This document shows, piece after piece, positions 1 to 10,022 of a stretch of DNA of 64,000 nt. The DNA is taken from positions 121,655,967 to 121,719,966 of the forward strand of contig OX375881.1 of the NCBI GenBank assembly GCA_947359465.1, in the 5' to 3' direction. The notes beneath the pieces were generated by a model. The model was not told the DNA's origin and did not search any database. It saw only the letters and a list, made by a program, of their open reading frames with translations. The translations under genes and the position numbers were made by a program. This DNA comes from Metellina segmentata (Eukaryota; Arthropoda; Arachnida; Araneae; Tetragnathidae). Within the stretch, counting starts at the first letter, position 1. Every line of letters begins with the position of its first letter.

Positions 1-1257
1 TAGATAACATGTTGACCAAGTATCAAATGATTAAATTTATAGACTTCTGTGAAGTGTGGTTCCGGCCAAAATCAGTAGCCAGAGTAGCCGCCATTGTTGG
101 AGATCACCGCTGCCACACACCGCGGCATTGATTCAAAGAGACTTTGGATGTGTTCTTGAGGTACAGCAGATCAAGCAGCTTCCACACGTTGCCAAAGTTG
201 ATCTGGTGTGGCAACTGGGGATGTAATCTGGGTCAATCGTTGAGCAACCATGGTGGACCACATGTTTTCTATCGGCGAAAGATCAGGAGAGCGAGCTGGA
301 CAAGGAAGCAATTCAATCTGGCGATTGACGAAGAACCCTTGGACAATGCGTGCCACGTGTGGTCGCGCATTATCCTGTTGAAATATGCTTGTGGGCAAGC
401 CATGAAGGTAAAGAAGGACAACTGGCTCCAACACTTCGGAGATGTAAAGCTGGCTCTTTAAAGTACCGGCAATGCGTACTAGAGGAGTGCGAGAGTGATA
501 TCCAATACCGCCCCATACCATAATACCCGGTGCAGGACCAGTGTGGTGGTGCATAACGCAGCTGTTCAGCATCCTCTCTCCACGGTGTGTCCAGACTCGA
601 ATCCGACCATCGTGGTGTTGCAGACAGAAGCGTGACTCGTCAGTAAAGACAATTTCATTCCATTCTGCCGTCCACATCCTTCTTTCATCGCACCATTGGC
701 GGCGGAGACGTCAGTGGTTCTGCGTCAAGGGTAGACGAAGCAATGGACGTCTTGCGGACAGACCACTCTGCTGTAAACGGCGTCGAATGGTACGCGCAGA
801 CACTGGATGAAGCGTTACAGACTGAATGTGCTGTGCTATGGTTCGTGATGTGGCTGAGCGATCTGTCATTGCCATACGCACAGTATGCCTGTCATCACGT
901 GAAGTGGTGCACTGAGGTGGATGCGATCGAACACGTCGGTCCTGCATCCAACGATCACATATCCGCATTACAGTTGTTTGGTTTCGTCCAACACGACTAC
1001 CAATTTCCCTGAAAGATAATCCACAATCTCGGTAGGCCACTATCCTTCCTCTGTCGAACTCGGATACTCGATCAAAAGATGATCGCTGTTTTCTACGAGG
1101 CATAATTGATCGTTTTTTTTTTTTTGAAAAAACTACAAGAAAAACACAATTGCCGTACTTGAAATCGGTGAAATCTCACCTCCGCTGATGCATGTTGTAA
1201 AACTCATATTATTTGCATGCTTCCTTCAGGGTGTTGTATTTACGGTGGCCAGTAGTG
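1..1257 (-). mobile_element. Tc1-type DNA transposon, one end outside the window
   Basis: The element reads on the minus strand. Its 5' terminus is at 1257, where the end reads CACTACTGGCCACCG inwards and is followed outside by TA (1258-1259), the usual Tc1 target. The transposase gene occupies 72-1103. The other terminus would lie left of base 1, so the inverted-repeat pair cannot be checked here. Confidence 0.85.
72..1103 (-). pseudogene. Tc1-family transposase, two in-frame TGA codons
   Basis: This encodes a cut-and-paste transposase of the Tc1/mariner superfamily, about 343 codons, the usual family length. The N-terminal part (ATG at 1103) holds the paired helix-turn-helix DNA-binding region, with SFREIGSRVGRNQTTVMRI near residues 30-48. 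The C-terminal part has the DDE catalytic motifs in order: FTDESRF, QQDNARPH and SPIENMW. The whole length stays in one frame. It is broken only by TGA at 711-713 and TGA at 171-173, and ends at a natural stop at 72-74. The two breaks fit CGA-to-TGA and TGG-to-TGA changes. No indel is seen, so the copy is inactive but not old. Confidence 0.9.
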
Positions 1258-1259
1258 TA

Positions 1260-2305
1260 TATTGATAAATGTAATATTTAGTAAAATTAAATCCCACCCA
1301 TTTTTATCCCATGGACCTTACGATATGAACGTATCAATAACCTTCCAAGTGGTTGGTTGGTTCGTTGATTTGGGTTTAATGGAACAAGGTCCAAAAATGG
1401 ATAAGCTGTCCAAACACATGGCAGAATGTAACTCAATAGAAGGTAGATGAAGTTTTTCGAGGTTCATTTGTCCAACTAAAATAAAATGAGCGGGTTTTTA
1501 AAGTATAAAACTTGAAAGTATAATAAATATTAAAATGCAACAATTAAATTTGGAAATATGAGGTTATTGTCGATGTCGTTAGAAGTTTTTATGAAGTTTA
1601 AGACATACAATATAAAAACATTAAATGGAATTTAAAAATGGTATGTTTTTGAAAAATTTAAAATTATTTATTACTTAAAATTATTTTCTCTTCTATTTGT
1701 TCATCTCAGTCACGGGATCGACATACCGACACAAGGACATCCGGATTTATATATTTACGCGAGACCGAAAGGAAGGAAGTGAGCCCAAGTAAAGAAGACA
1801 GAGGCTCTTCACTCCATAGAGCCGACTCGAGAGCTAGGGGCAATTTCACAGGGATTTAACAAACGACACCACGACGCTGAGATAGTAAACCCAAAGGAAT
1901 GCCAACAACGCTCCCAAACAACGTGGCAATGATTTGTTGTCATTTTATTATTTTTTTTTGAGACGCTGGAAGAGAGGGTTTACGTGGAAAACGTGAACAA
2001 AATGGACGCGTGATAAAAATGGATTCAAGCTTGCAGTCTATATGTCTTTCAATAGCGAAATAAGAGTGTAACGCCAAGTGCTAACGGACAAGGTGCACCA
2101 AAAGCAAGATAAAATAAATATAATTAATGTAAATATAAAAACATTGTAAAATGTAAAAGAAGGTCTTGCCCAAGAAATTTGAAAAAGTGACGGAATGCAA
2201 TGATTAAAACATTCTTATCAGCAACGTAAAAGTATAAAAAGTTAATAATGAATGACTAAATAAAATGAGAAAATTTTAGAGTGTTTAAAAATTAAAAAAG
2301 ATTTG
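1260..2305. other. Non-coding stretch, nothing identified
   Basis: AT-rich sequence with only short accidental open frames. No repeat from elsewhere in the window is recognisable. Confidence 0.6.
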
Positions 2306-2632
2306 GTAATGGTAATTGTAATTATCGTCATACTAGAGCAACAAAACGGGCTATTGATGACGGTCCGGGATCAATCTCTTACGGGAAAGATCAGATGGCA
2401 ACACCACGTATTTCTTAATCACGGTCAGATGACGAGGCAACACTTGAGCTGACACCCCATTCTCTAAACATCCACACCAACTCAACAGGAGGACTTTCGG
2501 CCACGACAGATTTAAGGTGCACCAGCCACCTCTACACCATAGGCTTACAAACATCCATGCCCTGACCCGGATTCCAAGCTGGAACCTTCCGATTCAGAGG
2601 CTGACATCTTAACCACCAGACCGGCGGGTCGT
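2306..2632 (-). mobile_element. SINE, head type 1, nearly full length
   Basis: The minus strand reads from a tRNA-like head (TCTGGTGGTTAAGATG, then a box-B-like GGTTCCAGCTTGGAATCC) through the common body to the shared 3' end. The tail is a short ATTACC-type repeat at 2306-2328. Its structure matches the full-length copy at 62298-62629. Confidence 0.85.
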
Positions 2633-3071
2633 CCAACAGTAATGGAAATACAGGAAGCAGTAACATTTAACACCAGTGGTTTACAACTCACTTATCTAAA
2701 TACTCGAAGGAAATATGCAGTCTATTAATGTTGAACTTTCAAACAACGAGTTAAGATTAATCTTCTCAGTTGTTCATCTTCGCGTGTGTAGTGGTCAGTC
2801 TGAGGGAAAATGTCACCAGTTCAGGACTAAAGACAATTGCTTTTCCTACCTGATTCTCCCTTCCTCTTGGAGAAGGAGCCGCGGTTGCCCGGTTAGACTA
2901 GCAACCAGATGAAGGTAATTGAGAATCCATAAAATGAAAATGCCCTGAGATGTAAAAAAGGAAGTGAATTTGAAAGTTTATTAAGAGCCATTTACACTTG
3001 TTTGAGAATATTTCATCCCCTTTAAAAACCAGAAATTTTTTTTCTACAACACGAATTTATCTGACTTTTCA

Positions 3072-3147
3072 AAGTGGTATGCCAGCTCAGGTGTCATTTA
3101 TCTGACCAGAGTTCAAAATTAAGTATCGTTGTCCTTGGATCTATCCT
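3072..3147 (+). mobile_element. Older SINE, 5' part (split by a nested SINE)
   Basis: SINE body sequence running up to the duplicated target. It continues at 3351 after the younger insertion. Confidence 0.75.
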
Positions 3148-3335
3148 CACGTTGGGTTGGCGTGGAAGTTTGGAGAGTGGGGTGCCAGCTCAGGTGTTGC
3201 TTCGTCATCTGACCGTGGTTCAAAATTACGAGGTTTGTCCTCGGATCTTTCCCTCAAGGGACTGATCCCGGACCGTCGTCAATAGCCCGTTGTGTTGCTC
3301 TAGTACGACGTTAACTAAAATTACCATTACCATTA
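3148..3335 (+). mobile_element. Young 5'-truncated SINE nested inside an older SINE
   Basis: The copy begins inside the body, as expected for a 5'-truncated insertion, and ends in TTACCATTACCATTACC. It is flanked by a perfect direct repeat, CCTTGGATCTATCCT, at 3133-3147 and 3336-3350. The part from 3178 to ~3319 is base-identical to the copy at 28972-29137. Confidence 0.9.
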
Positions 3336-3350
3336 CCTTGGATCTATCCT

Positions 3351-3404
3351 TTCGGGGTGGATCCCGCACAGTCGCCGAAAGACTCTTGTGTAGCTAATTA
3401 AATA
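3351..3404 (+). mobile_element. Older SINE, 3' part
   Basis: Continuation of the older copy. It ends in CTAATTAAATACC, the 3' end seen in other members, and runs directly into a minisatellite. Confidence 0.7.
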
Positions 3405-3545
3405 CCAAGATTAAATACCTGCATCCTAGATTAAATAGCTAGATCCTAGATTAAATACCTAGATTCTAGATTAAATACCTAGATCCGAGATTAAATACCT
3501 AGATCCGAGATTAAATACCTAGATCCGAGATTAAATATCTAGGAT
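3396..3545 (+). repeat. 20-bp minisatellite, about 7 units
   Basis: Tandem units close to AGATTAAATACCTAGATCCG; the last full units are nearly identical and the first ones diverged. The unit contains ATTAAATACC, the terminal sequence of the adjoining SINE. Confidence 0.9.
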
Positions 3546-3565
3546 CCATATAGGGTTTCGACAGT

Positions 3566-3779
3566 AGCGTTTACACCGAAATTGCCATACGCGTCACCCC
3601 TTTAAACATCGAAGTTATTTCGAGAAACGGCACTAACTTTATCCTCAAGATCTCAAGTCAGGCGAAAAATTTGGCGAGTTTGCAACTCCAATTTGGTTTT
3701 CCACAGGTTTCGGTAAAGACCAAAGTCTGCAACTTTTGGGAGGACATTTCACCGAGGCGAAATTTAGGGTGTAAATGCT
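3566..3779. mobile_element. Possible small MITE with short inverted ends
   Basis: AGCGTTTACACC at 3566 is mirrored by GGTGTAAATGCT ending at 3779 (one mismatch). Similarity continues inwards through a GAAATT/AATTTC block. No clear target duplication was found, so this is tentative. Confidence 0.4.
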
Positions 3780-4265
3780 CCCTTATTTCTTCACTTTTCG
3801 GTATTGCAGACAATCTGCAATCATAAGGACTCCACTCTACAATTCGGCACTCTGTAGTCGCTCGCGCAATCTTTGGTTCGCTATCTGTGACATTTTGCCC
3901 TCGTTGCTTGCCTTGACCACATCTCCCACCAAACTGTCAGTGTACCTATTCGATTAAATTGGCGTGGACGTGAGAGCTGGTGATAACATTAATCGGAACT
4001 CTTTAGAGAGTGCCCTGCCCCCTTTGTGTAGCCGACAAAGCGTTTACAACGGAGTGGATCGAAAAGGGGTCAGCAAAAAGGGTCGTAAAACGTCTTCCTC
4101 ACAAAAAAGGGACAAAAATATTTGCATCTCCGGTGTCAGCGTGGTTTAAGATGTCTGCAATCCATTAGGACAAAATAAATCTGCTTTTACATACCGCATA
4201 CCGGCCAGGTTTTGCGATGCAATGCCACCTACCGACTAAAACGGGCGAATTTTTGCGTAAACACA
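3780..4265. other. Unassigned sequence, no gene
   Basis: Two short open frames (about 60 codons each) have no recognisable motifs. AGCGTTTACA recurs near 4039, hinting at a degraded relative of the element at 3566. Confidence 0.4.
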
Positions 4266-4270
4266 ATATA

Positions 4271-4506
4271 TCGCACCCCGGCAAGAAAAAGTGACACAAG
4301 TGAAAAAATAAAATTTTTGATGAAATGTTATTGAAAAAAATGTATGTAAAAATGTAAGATACATAATGGAAGTTACCACCATAAATACTACCTAAAATTT
4401 AAAAGAAGCTTATACTATTTCAATATAAGTTATATAGCATCCTTTAAGTTGATGTTTCTCAAATTCTGCAAGTTTGAGTTGCGTCACTTTCCTTGCCGGG
4501 GTGCGA
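4271..4506. mobile_element. MITE with ~30-bp terminal inverted repeats
   Basis: The left end reads TCGCACCCCGGCAAGAAAAA. The right end, inverted, reads TCGCACCCCGGCAAGGAAAG, and similarity continues for about 30 bases. Both ends are flanked by TA-rich sequence (ATATA), compatible with a TA target. There is no coding capacity. Confidence 0.8.
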
Positions 4507-4626
4507 TATATATTGTTGTTGTTATAATTATGTTATATAATTTTATGTCATAGTTATGTTATATAATTTTATGTTATTGTTATGTTGTATAATTTTATCT
4601 TATTGTTGTTACATAATTTTATATTA
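4507..4626. repeat. AT-rich degenerate minisatellite, left part
   Basis: Degenerate units near TTGTTATGTTATATAATTTTA. The same repeat resumes at 6163-6262 on the other side of the Helitron, so the Helitron landed in this array. Confidence 0.75.
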
Positions 4627-6162
4627 CTAGGGGGCTCCGCCCCCTGCTCGCTTACGCTCGCCAACCCCCGCTTGGTTGCTTTGCAAACCAAAACTCCTTT
4701 TACATATGCCATTTGGTTTGCTTCGCAAACCAACATTCCTTTCGCAGAGTGAAACTATCTGAATAATTCGTATTATCCTAGTTTCACTTTCCGGTCCATG
4801 ACGTCACAGCGAGGGCTTCGCAACCTGCTCGCTTACGCTCGCCGACCCCCCGGGAATTGCTATGCAATCCCGTTTGGTTTGCTTCGCAAACCAATACCTC
4901 TTTGGCAAGTGATTTCATTTTTTTTTACTTTAACACTTAATGCACCCTAAACTAATAGCCGCATCAGTAAAAAATCTTCTGCAACTTGTTCCCTGTAAAA
5001 TTTTAAGTAAACAATGTTAATCTCCAAACTTTACGATCTGTACTTTGTACTTTCTCGTTAAACCATCTGAGAACAGAGAAAAAAGCGAGCCTCTTTCCTC
5101 GCCAAATAAAAATAAATCGTTTTCATGGCAATTGTTGCTACGATAAATTTGATATCTGGCAAACCCGAAAGTAAGAAATACAACCCTCATCAGCTCCGCA
5201 AATTTCTCCGCGAAATAAAAAATACGAAATTTGTGTCACCAACTTTTGATTGCATCGAATTTATTTATGAACCAATTTTTAAAATAATTGACCATAAGAA
5301 AGAGTATATTCTGAGGTATACTGCGATATTTTCAAATTTAAAAACTAATAGAAATACGATATAGATATGACAGTTTTAGTTTTGTATCGGAAATTACGAT
5401 CTGTGAAAGTTCCGAAAATTGTATGACCCACTTTTAATTGCATCGATTTTATTTATTAACCGATTTGAAAAATAATAGTACCATAAGAAAGAGTGTAATG
5501 TAATGTATTCAGTGATGTTCTCAAATTTAAAAAATAATGTATTTTGCTGTAGATATAACGATTTTAGCAGAAAGTAGGGAAAATATCCAAAGATTCCGAA
5601 TTTTGTATGACCAACTTTTGATAGCATCCAATTTAATTATTAACCGATTTCAAAATTAATAGTACCGTAAGAAAGAGTACATTCTGAAGTACACTGCGAT
5701 AGTTTAAAAATTAAAAACTAATAGTAATAAGATATAGATACGGCAGTTTAAAAAAAAAGTAACAAAAATGTCCCGATTTTTCCCGAATTTCAAAAATATA
5801 TTATCAAGAACCAAATTGAAATTTAAAAAAAAAACTCGACGAGCTGAAAAATTTACGTTGAGAGGTACTCTTAAAAAAAAACTCACGACTCAAAACTGAA
5901 AATTTGTATGTGTTTTGCTCACTCGAGGAAGAATTTTCGTTTCTTCAATTTTGACACTTAATAAACCCTAAACTAATAGCCGCATCGGAAAAAAATCTTA
6001 ATAATTGTCCAGGGAATATGATGAAGAACAAACCATGTTAATTTTGTTGTTTTCCGATCAGTACTTTCTCGGGAAACCGTCTAAGAATCGAGCTAAACAA
6101 CACAGTTTACAATCCTGCGGCGGCGGCGGTGGCGGCGGTAACATTTTTTTAATATAGAGAGA
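4627..6162 (-). mobile_element. Non-autonomous Helitron, complete
   Basis: On the minus strand the element starts with TCTCTCTATATTAAAA (from 6162) and ends in CTAG (4630-4627). The flanking bases are A before the 5' end and T after the 3' end, as Helitrons insert between A and T. A GC hairpin, GGGGGC-GGA-GCCCCC (4630-4644), directly abuts the terminal CTAG. No Rep/helicase coding is present, so mobilisation would need a helper. The interior contains a three-unit tandem repeat (5170-5745). Confidence 0.85.
5170..5745. repeat. ~185-bp tandem repeat, 3 units, inside the Helitron
   Basis: Landmark GCATCGAATTTATTTAT-type blocks occur at 5252, 5440 and 5624, about 184-188 bp apart. Each is followed by an ACCATAAGAAAGAGT-type block and an AACTAATAG/AAATAATG block. 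The short open frames here are by-products of the repeat. Confidence 0.85.
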
Positions 6163-6262
6163 TTGTTAGGTATATAATTTTGTTGTTGCTATAATATAAT
6201 TTTAGATGTTATTGTTATTTATATAATTGCTGCTATATAATTTTAAATATGTTGTTGCAGAA
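6163..6262. repeat. AT-rich degenerate minisatellite, right part
   Basis: Resumes the TTGTTGTTATATAATTTTA-type repeat of 4507-4626. Confidence 0.7.
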
Positions 6263-6324
6263 TAGTGTTATTGCAACTATCTTTCTTAACAAAACCCTTC
6301 CAGGACGCATGCAAAAGCGGGATA

Positions 6325-6590
6325 GGTAGGTAGGTATTTTAATTAACGTCGCTCTGGACCAACACAACAGGTTTGGGTGACGGTCTGGGATCAATCTGAA
6401 GGGAGAGATGCGGTGACAACACCACGTAATAACCTCTGAGTTGGCACTCTCCTCACATTCCACACCACGCCAACCGTGAGGAAATTTGAAACATTGAACC
6501 CGTGCCGCTTTGTACCCGATGGTCTTTGATACTATTCGAACTTGTAACGGTTGTTAGTCTCTTACTTTTTCAACTGGGTTACAACAGTTC
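6325..6590 (-). mobile_element. SINE, diverged
   Basis: Its 3' end is GGTAGGTATTTTAATTAACG on the plus strand, followed by the common body. The head carries a box-B-like AAGTTCGAATAG and the sequence GACTAACAACCG, placing it with head type 2. Confidence 0.75.
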
Positions 6591-6599
6591 TACAGTTTA

Positions 6600-7860
6600 G
6601 GACTTCTTCAATGCAACTAAAAATGATGCACGCACTATGTGAGGCTTTTACAGCAACCCACCAACAGACCCAATGGAAATAGATGCCATTTTCTTGGTAC
6701 CATTTTTTATAGTTTTTTATTTACCCGCGATATGACTTGAGATGCCAAAAATTTGTTTTTCACTGATCAGTAATAAATTATTTTCAAAGTTTAGAAAACT
6801 TGAACCTGCGTCTTTCAAATAAAGTAAAATATCCTAATAAGAGGTAATAATAAAATTTTCGGGATTTTGTGGATTAGATCACTTTTGCTATGATAGCATC
6901 ATTTATAATTTTCTTTTGCTTCTATTTACAAAGCAATCAGTAGCCAAGATACGCCAGAAACGCATTCGACATCTATTACAGAACTACTATTATTATTATT
7001 ACTAAAAAAATCCCTAATATTTTAGAAACACTCGTTTAAGGGATTACTGGCGTAAAAAAACAAAATATTTCATGCAAACAAGTTCCGATTCGAGTTCCTC
7101 TCTTGAATGTTCATAATAGATCAGAATCCACATGCAGCAATAAATCCTAGTCTAACTAGACCTAATCAATAAGAAGCTATTAGAAACAAAGAATGTAATG
7201 GAACAACAAACGGAAGAGCCTAAATCTGACTGCGTGTGAATAACCTTATTTACTAAGGCTTATCTACCAGACGATTGCCCTTAAAGTAATGAGAACCCAT
7301 TAGTTATAGCGTCTGTATTCAGAATAAGAAGAAACGCTCTACCGATTAATGATTTTTTGTAGGGAAATCGTGGTGGGCTTCTGCAAAGGTCTGATAAGTT
7401 AAAGATATATAGCCTACGTGGAATAGACATTAGCGGAGAACTTCCTATGAAATTTATCAAAGCAAAATCGCCGTTAGAGGACAGTAAACAATAATATATT
7501 ATATGCATTATTACTCTTATTTTCGGACACTAAAATGCTTTTGATTCTGAAGGGTATGTTTGTTATAAGCAAGTTTGATTTTTCGGACAGAAATTGTGTT
7601 AAAATATCTTTAAAAAATCAAATAAATTCGCGTTGTAGAGAAAAAAATTTTGGTTTTTAAAAAGTACGGGATGATTTTTTTTTAAACACGTTCAGATGAC
7701 TTTGAACACATTTTAAAATTTACCTTCTTTTACAAATCCCATGACATTTCCAACTGTCAATTTTTAGTGTGATCGTCGCTAAGTTTTTATGAACGTCGAT
7801 TTTAGTCGCTAACACCCTGATGTTATTATGGATAACTTAATAAATTTTGGGAAAAAAAAT
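6600..7860. other. Non-coding stretch, nothing identified
   Basis: AT-rich with no persuasive open frame or repeat. Confidence 0.6.
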
Positions 7861-7897
7861 AAAGTTTATATAAAATGACAAAAATAATAACAAAAAA

Positions 7898-7923
7898 GTG
7901 TGTGTGTGTGTGTGTGCGCGCGC
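7898..7923. repeat. (GT)n/(GC)n microsatellite
   Basis: Perfect GT dinucleotides passing into GCGCGC. Confidence 0.95.
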
Positions 7924-8119
7924 TTCTCTTCGTACATCTCTAGTTTTAATGTTTTATTAAAAAATAAATGAAATTTATGATGGTTGGAATGTTGTTTGAT
8001 TAGCGTCGCACCAGGCAACGCAACTGGCTGTTCGCGATTGAAATGTATGATATTTAAACACCAAGTGTGAAAGATCAAATATGCCCATGAGATTCCATGC
8101 ACATTTGAAAACTTTTCAT

Positions 8120-9180
8120 AGTTTCATTGGCCATGCTGGACACACAATGCAGTTTTACTGACACAGAAGAGAGAAATACACTCAGGAAGGAATGCACCTG
8201 GCATGAATCAAATATGCGCCTTCTCCAACTCGAAGGTAGATAGCGCAGTGGACATGGCTCCTTTCAGAGCTGAAATTTCCTCAATAATGTAGGGCCCGTG
8301 ATAGCCCGGTTGGTGGGTTTGGTGTTTGATCGCACAAGAGCCATACCTTGCAATGATGCGCCAAATCTCTACTATTTGAAAAGGAAGTGTTTCTTTGTCT
8401 GTATATACGCAGTGTCCTGACGAATCAATGGCACTTACAATAAGAAAATTCGGCACACAGGTAGTCCGAAGATTTTGTAGTTTTGTGTCTAACCCGAATT
8501 TTAAAATTTAATCTAGAAGATTTTAAAATTATTGTTTTTCAACTTTATTTCTTTATTCCGGAATGTGACGTCACCCCTACCTGGAATGAAGAATCGAGAC
8601 GATCTTGCAATTTTCGATCGCTGAGGTCACATACGTTTTTAGTCCGAATGCCTTTGGTACCCTGTCACAATTTCCGATTCTAGCGTGTTTTGATTTACGT
8701 TGTTGATTTTTTCCACTTCAAGGCCATCACGACGTTGCCCGTTGTGTTCGTTTGCGAAGCACACGCAATGGGAATACGTAGCAATCACCGGGGGTTGACG
8801 AGCGTCAGCGAGCAGTAGTCACACCTGACACCATGAAAAGAACTGTCACGGGCAAGGAAAATTTTACATTACATCGATATCTGATACATTTGATTTTCTT
8901 TTAATAAATATTTTTCAATTAAATATTTATGTTTCTGCAAGAGATTGTGACGTCACGCCGATTGCATTTTTATCTCCTAAATCGTTAAAAATAGAGTAAA
9001 AATTTAAAAAGATTTGAAATCTGCGGAAAATCACAAATATTTTATAATTAAATTACTGTCAGTTATTTATTAGTAGACACTTCAAGGCCACCACTGCATT
9101 GTCTGTGGATAAATATATGCATAAAGAAATTTATATCGACACAGAAGAAATAAATACACCCAGTGAGAAATCGCACTTGC
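8120..9180. repeat. Unidentified interspersed repeat, copy A
   Basis: This is about 1 kb of sequence clearly paralogous to copy B (14515-16830). Shared blocks in order are CTGGCATGAATCAAAT, GATAGCCCGGTTGGTGGGTT, GGCACACAGGTAGTCC, TGACGTCACCC, GGCAAGGAAAATTTTACATT and ACACTTCAAGGCC. A direct repeat (GACACAGAAG... AAATACAC) starts at ~8159 and again at ~9138, as if a second unit began there. The uninterrupted TA near 8908 is the empty-site equivalent of the Tc1 insertion in copy B. Confidence 0.75.
8208..8456 (-). other. Short open frame shared with copy B, function unknown
   Basis: An 82-codon frame whose central peptide (CAIKHQTHQPGYHGPY) recurs exactly in copy B (14565-14804, minus strand), where the flanking frame is broken by indels. 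I do not recognise the peptide. It may be a remnant of the element's coding region, or simply conserved DNA that happens to be open. Confidence 0.3.
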
Positions 9181-9213
9181 ACCGCCTATAACTTGTAATG
9201 GGACGACTGAGCC

Positions 9214-9505
9214 AGGACGACCCTACTCTTGCTGGAAGAGTGACAGATGATCAACCAAAGGGTTGCGAGATCGAAACTCGATCCAACCAAAGACGGTCGT
9301 CTACGTGGGTTCTTTTAAATCTGTCATGACCACAAATGCTTTTACTTTGGTGTAGTGTGGGAAATGGTGTGTCGGCTCAGGTGTTGAGCTCGTCATCTGA
9401 CCGTTGTTCAATATGTCGCCCGATCTTTCCCTTCAGAATGGATGCAGGGCCTACGTCAATAGACCGTTGTGGTTTTTCAACGGTCTACTGAGATCCTAGG
9501 TTAAG
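9214..9505 (+). mobile_element. SINE, head type 2
   Basis: The tRNA-like head contains GCTGGAAGAGTGAC and GCGAGATCGAAACTCGATCC. It is followed by the common body (GTCATCTGACCG, GATCTTTCCCTTCAG) and the 3' region with CGTCAATAGACCGTTGTG. The 3' tail is decayed. Confidence 0.8.
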
Positions 9506-9544
9506 ATGATATTTTAAATTCAAAAATGTATTTTTTTCTACTTT

Positions 9545-9640
9545 GGGAAACTTGGGAAACTATGAGTTGATGTTGTGCCCTTCTGCTTAAAAGGCTGCAG
9601 GTTCAAATCCCGGTTAGACATGGATAGTAGAAGCGATGAG
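9545..9640 (+). other. tRNA-like sequence (box B), uncertain
   Basis: GGTTCAAATCCCGG at 9599-9612 is a good box B, preceded by a possible short stem-loop (CCCTT...AAAGG). No convincing acceptor stem or box A is present, so it is more likely a decayed SINE head than a tRNA gene. Confidence 0.3.
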
Positions 9641-9775
9641 GAATCCATCTTTAAATAATTTACTACGCAAGGTCTAATTAACCCTCCCAAGCCAGCAAAT
9701 GATCGTAAAGCGACACATTGGACACACCAAATTGAAGTTTCAGTCACTTGTTCATTATTCATAATTGTATTGTAT

Positions 9776-10022
9776 TTTTAATGACGTCGTACTGGAGCAA
9801 CACAACGGGATATTCACGTCGGTCCGGGATTAATCGAACAACCCGAGGACGAAACCGTAGTCAGATGACAAGACAACACCTGAATGGACACCCAACTCTC
9901 CAACCTTCCGCACCAACATAACGTGAGGACATTTGAGGCAGCCACAGATTTAACAGGCACCTGCTCCCTTTGCACACGAGGATCATTGGTTAGATTTTAA
10001 CTCGCAACCAACCAACCATTCG
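9776..10022 (-). mobile_element. SINE, head type 2, 5' part partial
   Basis: On the plus strand the 3' end is GACGTCGTACTGGAGCAACA, followed by the body and a truncated head ending near AACTCGCAACCAACCAACC. Confidence 0.8.

Noticed and set aside
144..1012. Plus-strand open frames of 89-105 codons
   Set aside because: They are antisense to the Tc1 transposase gene at 72-1103 and show no motif.
4627..4644. Rho-independent terminator (GC hairpin)
   Set aside because: It is the 3' hairpin of a Helitron in a eukaryotic sequence; it is not followed by a T-run in a gene context.
5125..5886. Several 60-79 codon frames on both strands
   Set aside because: They lie in the tandem repeat of a non-autonomous Helitron and repeat with it; no domain is recognisable.
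9599..9612. Possible tRNA gene from a box B match
   Set aside because: The upstream half cannot be folded into a tRNA; kept only as a low-confidence tRNA-like sequence.
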